Positions 26,511-35,639 of a DNA stretch of 64,000 nucleotides are shown piece by piece; positions within the stretch are counted from its first letter, which is position 1, and every line of letters starts with the position of its first letter. Source of the DNA: Bacillus sp. MYb209 (GTDB taxonomy: Bacteria; Bacillota; Bacilli; Bacillales; Bacillaceae_G); contig NZ_PCNZ01000008.1 of the NCBI RefSeq assembly GCF_002975175.1, forward strand, positions 1 to 64,000. Reading direction: 5' to 3'. Made by a program: the position numbers and the translations under genes. Below the pieces are notes generated by a model. The model was not told the origin of the DNA, ran no database searches, and saw only the letters and a program-made list of their open reading frames with translations.

Positions 26511-27340
26511 CCAACACACTGTCCTTATTATCCCATTCTCCATTGTTTTTGTCACGAAAAACAAGAAATGCTTTCTACCCAAAATATCTATTAGGACTAT
26601 TCATACAAAAAAGATACACCCTTTTCCCTTCGCTAATCGGTATAACAAAATAATAGCAATTAACACGGAGGTTGGAAAAAGGTGTATATCAAAGTTAGGG
26701 AGAGAAAATATACATTATTTTCCTCGTATGTCGTATTCATAGCTCATTATAAAGGACAAAAACAAGAAAGAAAAATTCAATATTTACTCCTTTTTACCAT
26801 CATACCCTTAATTTTCTACAAATTTCTACAAATTTCTTCATTTTTCTTATATTATCTTAAATAGCATATCTAGAAATTAAGATTCGTAATCCAGAACACT
26901 ATGCTTTATAAAAAAATAAATCTTCGTGGATTAGCCTTTAATAAAAACCCTATAAAATATCATCACAAAAGATACATTTTCATTTTACATAAATGTCCAA
27001 TATTACATATAAATTCTTTTAAATCTATTTAACGATACATGAAAATAGAGTATAACTAATAAGAAATTGTTACTTTTCCTTGTTTATCTGTTAAATAAGG
27101 CATTCCGGAGTATTTGAAAGAAAAATTCAAATGAAATTAAAAGAAATACTTATATAATATTCTTCACTATCTCTCTTTCATTTCCTCAAATCGTTTCCCT
27201 TCTTAATTACTTATATAAAATTAGTAGCAATTCAAAATACCAACAATTCATTAGGCACTACCTCTCATTAATCACTGACCATAAAAATGTCTACAAGGTG
27301 CTTCAAAATATATTATCACAACTACACTAATAAACCTTTA
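26511..27340. other. Long AT-rich gap upstream of fabZ
   Basis: The 830-bp gap holds no convincing gene. One plus-strand frame (26682-26864, GTG start, 60 residues, hydrophobic end) has a GGAGG at 10-bp spacing and could encode a small membrane peptide. Its composition is that of random AT-rich DNA and I do not call it. Confidence 0.4.
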
Positions 27341-27401
27341 TATACAAAAAGCAGCGAGACCTCTAGTCCTAAAGACGAGGGGTCTCGCTGCTTTTTGTAT
27401 A
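27341..27401 (-). terminator. Very strong bidirectional terminator downstream of the lasso cluster
   Basis: TATACAAAAAGCAGCGAGACC (27341-27361) is a perfect 21-bp complement of 27381-27401, and CCTC/GAGG extends it inward. T-runs lie at both ends. It is 268 bp after the ABC transporter stop and probably ends the lasso operon. Confidence 0.88.
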
Positions 27402-27669
27402 TGGTATAAATAAAATCAGGTTCCATGTTAAATTATAACACGGATATTTATACATGTATATAGATGGTATATTAATAAGTCACAAAAAGTATTTCTAGTT
27501 TTTTTTACTGGTCACACAATTAAATTAAGCTCATATTTCCATAAAAAGACCAGTACACAAATACCAATTATCCCCCAAACCATAAATAATCAAATTGTGT
27601 TACCGGCCCGAAAGAAATAAAGGCAGTGTATTCCTTAAATTTATAAAAAATAATTGTGACTAGTCATAT

Positions 27670-29478
27670 TTAAATGTTTACCTTAGCCTGTTGTCCAAGT
27701 AGACTACTAAATAAACCACTTTCATCTTTTGCCAGTTGTGCGAAACTACCGTGTTGAATAATTTGTCCTTGATCCATTACAATTACTTGGTCAGCTTTAC
27801 GTATAGTAGATAGTCTATGTGCAATGACAATAATTGTCATGCTTCCTTTCAATCTTTCCAATGCTTCTTGTATTTTCGCTTCATTTTCAGCATCTAACGC
27901 ACTTGTTGCCTCATCTAATACTAAAATAGAAGGCTTTCGAAGTATCGCTCTAGCCAGAACAAGACGTTGTCGTTCTCCCCCTGAAAGTTTGACTCCCCTA
28001 TCGCCAATCAGTGTATCCAATCCTTGCGAGAGCTTGCTAACAAACTCAGCGGAAGCAGAAAATTCCAAAGCTTCCCAAAGCTGCTCCTCACTTGCATTTG
28101 GTTCAACCATTCTCAAATTGTCTCTTATACTGGCATTGAATAGAAATGGATCTTGAGGAACATAGCTAATAGATTTCCTCAATGATAATAGGTCCTTACT
28201 TGTCAACGGTTTGTTATCTATTAATAACTGACCGCTCTCCGGCTGCATAAGTCCCATTATGATATCAATTAATGTACTCTTTCCAGCACCGGAACGCCCT
28301 GAGATAGCCGTCATACAATTTGCAGGAATACGCAAATTAATATCTTTAAGTGAGTACACAGCATTTTCTTTATTGTAGCGGAAAGAGATATTTTGACACT
28401 CAATAGATTGTTCTATCTGCATAGGATTTATACAATCATAATCCTGCTCTATATCTTGCAATTCTATACTTTTCTTACACTCTTCCTGTAATTGCAGCAA
28501 ATCTTTAAAAGCGGGAAGATTCGCTGCAATTTGTTCCATGTTTGATTGTATACCTGCAAATCGTGGCCACAAACGAGAAAATATAAGAATAATTAATAAT
28601 AATTGCTCCGTTTTCGTCTGAAACAGCTTAACAGATAAAAAGATAAGAATAGCAATGAAAACAGCTGATGCAATTTTATAAAAGAGTTGAGAATTATTTC
28701 TCACCTTAATATATGCAAACTGTTCACGTTCCACATCTTCTACCCAATTACGTAACCACATATAACGAGATCGTTCGAGTGTATTGCTCTTAATATCCTT
28801 AATTCCATTAAAATGATCAGTTATACCTGCAAGATACGCTTTTGAATTCTCTGAGGTTCGACCACCTAATCTTTTTGATTTTTTAATAAATCTTCGTGAA
28901 AGAAAGGCAAGTACCACAGCGCAACATAGTAAAAAAATTGTTATATCTGCCGCTAACCAAAAAGCGAAACCAATCTGTATAAATGTAAACATTAAAGAAG
29001 TGAGCAACTGTAAAAATAAATTAGTGCCTGCGCTAACACGCCCTAATTCCGTTGTCAAAGAATTGATAAGATCTGATTTTCTCTTTTTCACAAAAAAACT
29101 CCAGTTGGCCTGCAACAATCCACGATAAGTTTCCAATCTCAAATGATTAATAAAACGTATCTGGATTTTTGCATTACGAACTGTTATATTCCTTTGTAAA
29201 AGCGCTTGTCCCACGACCAATATAATATATATTCCTAATACAAGTGGTAATCCTAAAGTAGTTGGAAACTCACCTAGGAATCCAAGAACCCCTGAAAGAG
29301 GACTTGTCTGTTCATTCATCTTCGCAATACCGCTAATACTTATCATAGGAATTAATAATAAAATGCCGATTCCTTCTACAAGACTGACCAATACCATTCC
29401 CATGAGATTAACAATGAGAATGTTTCCAGTAAAAGAGTATAACCGCTTTGTAAAATATAAAATATTTCTCATTTTCAC
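27670..29478 (-). CDS. Lasso peptide ABC exporter (membrane plus ATPase)
   Basis: The 602-residue half-transporter has an N-terminal six-helix exporter domain (about 15-310) and a C-terminal ATPase: Walker A SGRSGAGKST, signature LSGGERQRL, Walker B ILVLDEATSALD and the His switch in IAHRLSTI. It is last in the lasso operon and overlaps the nucleotidyltransferase gene by 4 bp. D proteins in lasso clusters export the mature peptide and often give self-protection. No peptidase domain is present, as expected, since leader removal is done by the B2 protein. Confidence 0.9.
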   Translation of the reverse strand: MKMRNILYFTKRLYSFTGNILIVNLMGMVLVSLVEGIGILLLIPMISISGIAKMNEQTSPLSGVLGFLGEFPTTLGLPLVLGIYIILVVGQALLQRNITVRNAKIQIRFINHLRLETYRGLLQANWSFFVKKRKSDLINSLTTELGRVSAGTNLFLQLLTSLMFTFIQIGFAFWLAADITIFLLCCAVVLAFLSRRFIKKSKRLGGRTSENSKAYLAGITDHFNGIKDIKSNTLERSRYMWLRNWVEDVEREQFAYIKVRNNSQLFYKIASAVFIAILIFLSVKLFQTKTEQLLLIILIFSRLWPRFAGIQSNMEQIAANLPAFKDLLQLQEECKKSIELQDIEQDYDCINPMQIEQSIECQNISFRYNKENAVYSLKDINLRIPANCMTAISGRSGAGKSTLIDIIMGLMQPESGQLLIDNKPLTSKDLLSLRKSISYVPQDPFLFNASIRDNLRMVEPNASEEQLWEALEFSASAEFVSKLSQGLDTLIGDRGVKLSGGERQRLVLARAILRKPSILVLDEATSALDAENEAKIQEALERLKGSMTIIVIAHRLSTIRKADQVIVMDQGQIIQHGSFAQLAKDESGLFSSLLGQQAKVNI

Positions 29479-30677
29479 TTCTCCTTACGGTACCTCATTT
29501 CCCTCCAAATCCATAAAACCGGCCGCAAAGGGAAATATAAAACATGCAGCTGTTTTGGCAGTGGTAAAGTTTCCACATCCTGAGGATAAGGATACAACCA
29601 ACTAAGATGAAACAGTAGCTTTTGAGAGCTTGTCTTTAACAAATATAAATATCGCTCATGATATTTTGAAACTTCTTCTGGGACAGGATCTGTATGCAAG
29701 TTAATCATACTTTCCAAGTAATATATAGCAAGCTGCGCTAATTGCGTTACCCTTCTCCCTGACATTAATACTTTTGTCTCTTCTTCTATTATAAGAGTAT
29801 CTAAAAGCTTAGAAGATAAAATAAGGGCCTGACCTACCAGTTGTTTGCATCCGTATTTTTCCAACATAACAATGAGTTCTTTCCAATCTATTTCTTGCCT
29901 TACCATACGGTCAATGTCTGTTAACCATCGAAGCCTGGACCAACCATGCCTAGTCCCATGAGTCACAAGAAACATAAACAAATCCTCTCTACCTAAAAAA
30001 TAGACAGGATAATTTGTGATAGGACTCGTCCTCTTTCGCTCCCATAACTCATCAAAGCGTGGTTCCTTTCCCGGCCCTGGGTGTAGTCGCCAATGAATCT
30101 CCAATTTCACCTTACTTATCGGATGCATGTAAGTTGTATGGTGGCGTCTCCACTTCCATTCATTCATAACCGTCGGAAAATCATCCTCTTTGACATAACC
30201 ATTCTTTACAAGTAATTCGTTCACTTTTCCAAGATCATCTATAGGAACAAGGGCATCCAGATCCCCTGATGTTCGAAGGGAAATATCTCCATATAGATCC
30301 GTACCAAGAATAGGGCCCTTCAAAAATAGAAGTCGAAGTTGGTTTTCAGCAAATAATTTACTTACCTTTCCCATTTCTCCACTTAAATGAAGCATATGGA
30401 ATGTATTCCTTTTAAAATATGTACTTAATACTTGCATAACATTTGATGGAACTAACTGTTTATCAATAGATTTCATTTTTGGATAAATGAACGCATACAT
30501 ACGATGATGCAGCGCCAGTTTCAAAAATTTGTTCCAATCAATATTTATGAACCAGTCTTCCGGGATTTCTTGTATCTCTTTATCTTCCTTCTTTATAATT
30601 TCAAGTAACAATTTTAGTTCTTTAGGTAAATGACTCAAATCAAGATTACAACCGGTATACATCTCATTCTCCTTCAA
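29475..30677 (-). CDS. Nucleotidyltransferase-family protein of the lasso cluster
   Basis: The 400-residue protein matches the uncharacterised nucleotidyltransferase family (PF14907 type). The fold's metal-binding signature appears as SLRTSGDLDALVP with the Asp pair (near residues 135-145), preceded by FLKGPILGTDLYGD. Homologues recur in lasso clusters that also encode an HPr-kinase-like protein. From memory, in the pseudomycoidin cluster such a protein acts after the kinase and adds hexose to the tail phosphate. Modification of the phosphorylated tail is therefore the likely role, but the chemistry is not proven for this protein. Confidence 0.8.
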   Translation of the reverse strand: MKENEMYTGCNLDLSHLPKELKLLLEIIKKEDKEIQEIPEDWFINIDWNKFLKLALHHRMYAFIYPKMKSIDKQLVPSNVMQVLSTYFKRNTFHMLHLSGEMGKVSKLFAENQLRLLFLKGPILGTDLYGDISLRTSGDLDALVPIDDLGKVNELLVKNGYVKEDDFPTVMNEWKWRRHHTTYMHPISKVKLEIHWRLHPGPGKEPRFDELWERKRTSPITNYPVYFLGREDLFMFLVTHGTRHGWSRLRWLTDIDRMVRQEIDWKELIVMLEKYGCKQLVGQALILSSKLLDTLIIEEETKVLMSGRRVTQLAQLAIYYLESMINLHTDPVPEEVSKYHERYLYLLKTSSQKLLFHLSWLYPYPQDVETLPLPKQLHVLYFPLRPVLWIWREMRYRKEK

Positions 30678-30684
30678 GATTTTT

Positions 30685-31137
30685 TTACCCTATCCTCTTT
30701 GCAAATTTACCAACAACAGTAAATCTCTTCATTTCTTCTACGCCAGTAATATAAAAGGGCCCGCTACGTAACCACGCATGGGCAATCATATTTCCTGTCT
30801 CATCTTTCGCGGTCCCTAAGTAAAGGGTACTTTCAATTTGACGCTTCTCCAACATTTTCATTGCAGCGATAGCTTTAACGAGACACTGGCTTTCCCAAAA
30901 TGTATAACGGCTCATCATATGCACTGCTTGAGAAATTTTCCTTAACGTAATCTTTTCCGATTCATCATAGCTTAAAGACGTTTCTGCCATATGAATTCCT
31001 AATATAGGAGCAGCTTTAGAAAACGGTATACTTTTAAGAATACGAGCCCAGCCTAAATAAAAGAAAGCTTCTATAAGTAATAATTTTGTTCCCATATCGA
31101 ACGACAAGAAAGCTTTGGCTTTATTTATGATATTCAT
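30685..31137 (-). CDS. Lasso leader peptidase (B2, transglutaminase-like)
   Basis: The 150-residue protein is the protease half of the split B protein. Cys85 (WESQCLVKA) and His120 (MIAHAWLR) fit the papain/transglutaminase-like catalytic residues of B2/McjB proteins. The third (Asp) residue is not obvious to me. It cleaves the leader after residue 19 of the precursor when guided by the B1 protein encoded 45 bp upstream. Length and position are typical. Confidence 0.9.
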   Translation of the reverse strand: MNIINKAKAFLSFDMGTKLLLIEAFFYLGWARILKSIPFSKAAPILGIHMAETSLSYDESEKITLRKISQAVHMMSRYTFWESQCLVKAIAAMKMLEKRQIESTLYLGTAKDETGNMIAHAWLRSGPFYITGVEEMKRFTVVGKFAKRIG

Positions 31138-31182
31138 CGATCCTACTCCTAATCTATTAAATCTGGAACGTTCAATTAAAAA

Positions 31183-31482
31183 TCAAAGTTTTTCATCAAC
31201 CGAGATTAACCCTTCTGCATACAAATGATTTAAGAAAGAGAGTACTTGTTCCTTACATTCTGCCTCTTCAATCATATATCGAGACAATAATATATCAATC
31301 ACTTGATTGACAGATATTAATTCATTAATTAAACTCCAAATTTCACCACCTATACCTCCTAAGTTATAGTATTTCCCATTATGGATGCTCATCATCACTT
31401 TCTCCCCATCCATATCGCTCACTACATTTTCCTGACCTTGTACAACAAAACTGTGTAATGAAATTGTTTGTTTACTACTCAT
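31183..31482 (-). CDS. Lasso leader-recognition protein (B1, PqqD-like RRE)
   Basis: The 99-residue PqqD-like RiPP recognition element has the usual small beta-sheet part (GEKVMMSIHNGKYYNLGGIG) and a helical C-terminal part. It binds the precursor leader and presents it to the protease and cyclase. Its start codon overlaps the kinase stop codon by one base (TAATG), so the two are translationally coupled. Confidence 0.92.
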   Translation of the reverse strand: MSSKQTISLHSFVVQGQENVVSDMDGEKVMMSIHNGKYYNLGGIGGEIWSLINELISVNQVIDILLSRYMIEEAECKEQVLSFLNHLYAEGLISVDEKL

Positions 31483-32411
31483 TATTTTTCCTCCTCTTTT
31501 AAAGACTCTAGAATTTTGGATACTAAATCATGTGCCGTAAACTTTGAAATAGGACGTCTCAATTGAAACATATCTATTTTGTTTACGATATTTGTAGAAT
31601 GCATAAAATGCCATTCCATCATCCCCAATCGTGGGATTAATGAATTCCTATATGTATGACGCAGCAATGTGCGTAGTCTCTCCAGTCCTTCAATCTGCTG
31701 AAGTTCAACATCCCCATTTTCTACTTTCACTAATTCGAATACACCTGCCAATGGTAATGGTTCCTCGAAAAAGTTAGCTGTAACGGGGACAGCATATTTA
31801 GTTTCCCTTTCAAATAATGGCTGATAATGCGCTGTCTCCATTCCAAACTGATCAAGACTCTCTTTCCATAACTTTTGTTGCGGATAAGATGGTGTAACAA
31901 AAGGAGTATTATCCTCAGAAAGAGACACAGCAATTACATCATCGCTTAAAAGCTTATAGCCTTTGCTTAAAAGGGCTGATGCAAGAGTTGATTTTCCAGC
32001 TCCTGATCTTCCTACAAAAGCATACGCCTTTCCATTGATGGCTATTACACTTCCATGCAGAGGGAGTATTTTTCTCTGCATCAACAATGCCCCCATACAA
32101 GTCCCAAGAATATAAAGCCGAATCTTATCTTGATCAGACCCTTTCATAGGTGAAACAATGATTTTTTCTCCATTTTGAATACAAAACGTAGCAGTTTCGG
32201 GGATTTGAAACATAATTAATTCTTTTTCAACTACAAACACTGACTTCGGAGAAGATAACTCTCCCCATAATTGGGACAAATCTGCAGTTTCTATTTTTAC
32301 GTCTACTTCATTTTCGTAATTACTTACTTGAGGCAATTCCGGCAGGGGAATCTCACTTAATAGGGCTAATCCGAAGGCTTTGTAAATCTCTTTCTTTACA
32401 GTATGTATCAT
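31482..32411 (-). CDS. HPr-kinase-like lasso peptide kinase
   Basis: The 309-residue protein resembles HPr kinase/phosphorylase: LPLHGSVIAI, Walker A VGRSGAGKST (near 140) and LLSDDVIA. In the paeninodin system the equivalent kinase phosphorylates the side chain of the C-terminal Ser of the precursor, and the precursor here also ends in Ser. The ATG at 32411 has GGAGTGAG at proper spacing; the GTG at 32420 does not. A terminator hairpin lies between it and the precursor gene, so it should be made at lower level than the precursor. Confidence 0.88.
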   Translation of the reverse strand: MIHTVKKEIYKAFGLALLSEIPLPELPQVSNYENEVDVKIETADLSQLWGELSSPKSVFVVEKELIMFQIPETATFCIQNGEKIIVSPMKGSDQDKIRLYILGTCMGALLMQRKILPLHGSVIAINGKAYAFVGRSGAGKSTLASALLSKGYKLLSDDVIAVSLSEDNTPFVTPSYPQQKLWKESLDQFGMETAHYQPLFERETKYAVPVTANFFEEPLPLAGVFELVKVENGDVELQQIEGLERLRTLLRHTYRNSLIPRLGMMEWHFMHSTNIVNKIDMFQLRRPISKFTAHDLVSKILESLKEEEK

Positions 32412-32443
32412 CTTTCTCACTCCAAATAGTTGAAAAATTGATT

Positions 32444-32480
32444 AAAAAAACCCTTATACCGTAATTAAACTATATAAGGG
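32444..32480 (-). terminator. Terminator/attenuator between lasso precursor and modification genes
   Basis: On the minus strand CCCTTATA (from 32480) pairs with TATAAGGG (to 32451), and seven T follow. It sits 38 bp after the precursor stop and 33 bp before the kinase start. Partial read-through would give an excess of precursor over enzymes. Confidence 0.85.
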
Positions 32481-32517
32481 CTGTAAAGCATATAAATCTT
32501 ATTTAAATATTAGTGCA

Positions 32518-32649
32518 TTAGCTGTGGTGAAGAGCGCCTTGCTCATCCTCATCTTCAAAAACTTGGTCAACAAGTCTCTTTCCAGGTCCAGCCATTGTCA
32601 TGTTGATATCAAGTACTTCTAATACTGGTGATTGCCATTCTTGTTTCAT
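32518..32649 (-). CDS. Lasso peptide precursor (paeninodin family)
   Basis: This gene has 43 codons, with AAAGGGGGTGAAATT before the ATG, 14 bp after the cyclase stop. The predicted leader is MKQEWQSPVLEVLDINMTM (19 residues), with the conserved Thr at the second-to-last leader position. The predicted core starts AGPGKRLVD, whose Ala1 amine and Asp9 side chain would form the 9-residue macrolactam ring. It continues as the tail QVFEDEDEQGALHHS. The AGPG start and Asp9 match the paeninodin pattern, and the C-terminal Ser is the expected kinase target. The tail is strongly acidic and has two His before the Ser. Confidence 0.92.
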   Translation of the reverse strand: MKQEWQSPVLEVLDINMTMAGPGKRLVDQVFEDEDEQGALHHS

Positions 32650-32663
32650 AATTTCACCCCCTT

Positions 32664-34601
32664 TCAAATATATTTTTTGATAAATCGATAGACAATAAGA
32701 CTACGCATTAAAATTCTAAAATCTGGATCAAACACGTATTCTACTCGTGGTTCTCCTTGAATTTTCAAAATCGCGCTCTTAATAATCTCCATATTAAAAA
32801 AGTTAGAGGCCACTGGGTCTTTACTAAGCTGCTGAAGTTCCTCGATAAACATTTTCCATGAAGGAATCATGCGATGAACCACATCAGCTGCCTGTATTCC
32901 CCGCACACGCTGATTTAATCTTACTTTGTCAGGAAGAAATCCTTTTGTGGACCTCCGGACAAGTGCACGATTTAAGCCATTTTGAACAAATTGTTCGAGT
33001 GGTAACGATAAACAGAATCGAATTACCCGTAAGTCATTCGTTGGATCATGCCCTTGTAAACCATAACGCAAGGAGAGCTTTGTTCCACTTGTACCCGTTG
33101 TATTCCACAAGTTTAGCTGTTCAAAATGTTTCTGCCTTATTTCATATATATTTGGGATAGAAGCCCCTGTTACTTTCACACCATGTTCTTCAAGCTTTCT
33201 AAATACATCAGTACGTTTTGCAAGTTCTGGACTAACTAACGTTGGCAGTTCGTATTGCTGTTCCGAGGAAAACATGTTTTTTATCGATGGAAATGCTTTC
33301 TCCCCTACGACTTTCAGTATTCTCGATTTTTTGACCCCAACGTTCTTACCATACAAATCAATTTCACGATAAAGCTGCAACCAGCTGAACTTTTTAAGTA
33401 AAATCGCATAATAATCTAAAGCTGGCCCCCAAGAGATTGTGAAATTTCCTCTCGCTCCATTTAAGAGCACCCCAATCCCTTGTTGTTGGGCTTTTTCATA
33501 AATTCCTTTCACCCAGACGGAATTTTCGAAAAATTTATATGGCATCTCCATAATCTCAAGCCAATCATCAATTTCTGAGAAAGAATTTTCTCCCGGAAAA
33601 TTCAAATAATTCCCTTTAATATTCCCTACATGTTGTACTGTAGTTTGAATAAATGGCTTTTCATCAGCAATCGTATGACCACGAGTCCAATCAGTAAACC
33701 CTTCCGCAGGTACTGAGCTGAATGTATATAATTTTTTGTTCTCTTTTTGCAGGGCTCTCGCAGCAAAGCTAGCAACAGCTCCTGAATCTAATCCCCCACT
33801 TAAATGAGAACCAACATTACGATGAGTACGTAACCTTGATGTTACTGCGCTTTCAAATACGTCCCTGAACGCCTCTTCATAATCTTCATTTGATTTGAGT
33901 TGCAACTGCTCCTTTACAAATAACGTGTCGTATTTCGCAATACTAACTCTTCCCTTAACTACGGAGATAGTATGAGAAGGCGGGACTTGCTCTATATTTT
34001 TATGCACTGTTGAAAATGCATCTATTGTATCAAGCATATTAGGTATCGCTAAATATTCAGCTAACCATTGCTCATTCAATTCCTTCCCGACGTACGGTAA
34101 AGAAAACAGCGGTTGTATGCTAGTACAAAAAGCAAATTGATTTTGATTGCGGTAAAAGTAAAAAGTCCGACTTCCTGAAAAATCACGTGCACCAAAGAGC
34201 AATTGCTTTCTCTCATCCCAAATCATAAAAGCAAAATCACCAATTAGATACTTTGGTACATGCTCTCCCCACTTTTGATAAGCGAGTAAAATCAACTTAC
34301 TATCAGGCATCTCTCTTCTATGTACCTTGTCTACTTGCAATCTATCGAATAATTCATTGCGATTATCAATAATAGCATCAGCAGTTATAACCAACTGTGT
34401 TTCATAATCATAGTAAGGTAATTGTTCATTAATAGATTCAGATGTTATCCATTTTGCATGGGAGCCAAAAAAAATATTTTCCTTGTGCCATATATCGGTA
34501 TTGTCACCTGGATAACGAGATAAATCTTTCATGATTCCAATCCTATGTTCAGGCGGTATCGGTTCTCCATTTAAATGATAAATTCCGGTTATTGCACTCA
34601 T
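32664..34601 (-). CDS. Lasso cyclase (C protein, asparagine-synthetase-like)
   Basis: The 645-residue protein adenylates the Asp9 side chain of the core and closes the isopeptide ring. Its N-terminus MSAITGIYHL has Ser instead of the glutaminase Cys, normal for lasso cyclases that use the peptide amine. The PP-loop SGGLDSGAVAS lies near residue 265, and a C-terminal helical domain follows. GGGAGG precedes the ATG. It is first in the operon, ahead of the precursor gene. Confidence 0.92.
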   Translation of the reverse strand: MSAITGIYHLNGEPIPPEHRIGIMKDLSRYPGDNTDIWHKENIFFGSHAKWITSESINEQLPYYDYETQLVITADAIIDNRNELFDRLQVDKVHRREMPDSKLILLAYQKWGEHVPKYLIGDFAFMIWDERKQLLFGARDFSGSRTFYFYRNQNQFAFCTSIQPLFSLPYVGKELNEQWLAEYLAIPNMLDTIDAFSTVHKNIEQVPPSHTISVVKGRVSIAKYDTLFVKEQLQLKSNEDYEEAFRDVFESAVTSRLRTHRNVGSHLSGGLDSGAVASFAARALQKENKKLYTFSSVPAEGFTDWTRGHTIADEKPFIQTTVQHVGNIKGNYLNFPGENSFSEIDDWLEIMEMPYKFFENSVWVKGIYEKAQQQGIGVLLNGARGNFTISWGPALDYYAILLKKFSWLQLYREIDLYGKNVGVKKSRILKVVGEKAFPSIKNMFSSEQQYELPTLVSPELAKRTDVFRKLEEHGVKVTGASIPNIYEIRQKHFEQLNLWNTTGTSGTKLSLRYGLQGHDPTNDLRVIRFCLSLPLEQFVQNGLNRALVRRSTKGFLPDKVRLNQRVRGIQAADVVHRMIPSWKMFIEELQQLSKDPVASNFFNMEIIKSAILKIQGEPRVEYVFDPDFRILMRSLIVYRFIKKYI

Positions 34602-35639
34602 TTTTTCCTCCCACTACGAGACAATTAAGGGAAAACCCGATGGATAAGCAAATTACTAGATATATCAAAAAAATGTTATTAATATACCAGAAAACCCTTT
34701 CCTCAAACTACCTCGTTTACGCATAACAGATTTTAAAACCCAATTTTATAGCCTTAAATCTTTTTTCAGTTGAAGTATTCAAGCTTTCAGGCTACCTATC
34801 CTATTGTAAACCCTCGCATTTTAATTTTCTCAAAAAAAGAACAAAGGTGTGATTTTCTTAATTCGAATCAAAATATTACCATCTGAATTTTATATAAATA
34901 AAAATCACTGAATTTAATATATCAATAAAACGTTTATATTCTTTATAAAGAATATAAACTCAGATTACCATTTCACTATTGCATTGTCAAGTATCTATAT
35001 ACTCAAGAAAACAAATATTTATGTATCTTTTTTAGTAACTGTAAGAACAAATAATACAGTAAAACTTTAATCGGTAGGAGGCTTTACATCCCTACCGACT
35101 ATTAATCTCATCAATCGAGCTTTTACGAACATTCCATCTATCTTCTAAGTTTCCCTAAAATCTTAAGGTAGTGCTCTTAATGTTCACAAATAGCAGGATA
35201 AACGTTATATCTTACAAATACACAGGAGAATTTTCATCTTTTTATATTTTGAAAATTTCTGTGCTATGATATTTCATATAATTTATTATTAACCTATTAA
35301 TTAACGCTGATTTTCATATTTTATGTTCTCTATTACTTCATTCCCCTGCTTATTTAATCAAAACAGGAGAATAACCTTTTTATATTTATACCATTTTCAC
35401 AAAAGGGATGATATAATATGCGTTTACCACTAATAATGCTAGCAAAGAATATAATTCGCATTTACCACAAGATTATGTACGCTTACTATTTCACTCTTTA
35501 TAGGGATTGCCGTGACTTTCATTCAAAAAAAATTTTTTTCCGTAAAATGAAATTTCACAAAAACGGCACTGACTGAGATATTAAATCCTCCTAGTTCATT
35601 AACGCCTTTCTTAATTGAAGCTCTTTCTATTTTTTATCT
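34602..35639. other. One-kilobase gap between the lasso cluster and epsN
   Basis: No intact gene is supported. The lasso promoter should lie at the low-coordinate end; TTGAGG with TATTAA 16 bp on (minus strand, about 34690-34725) is a weak candidate. An 8-bp perfect hairpin (TCGGTAGG 35071-35078 with CCTACCGA 35091-35098) lacks a T-run. At 35418 a plus-strand ATG opens 52 codons (RLPLIMLAKNIIR start) that resemble the beginning of a FtsX-type permease broken by a frameshift, a possible gene relic. Confidence 0.4.

Noticed and set aside
26682-26864. 60-codon plus-strand frame upstream of fabZ
   Set aside because: It has a passable ribosome site but random AT-rich composition and no recognisable domain; kept only as a note in the gap entry.
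32858-33160. 100-codon plus-strand frame inside the lasso cyclase gene
   Set aside because: It is antisense to a well-supported enzyme gene and has no recognisable motif.
35071-35098. Terminator
   Set aside because: The stem is perfect but there is no T-run on either side and no gene ends near it.
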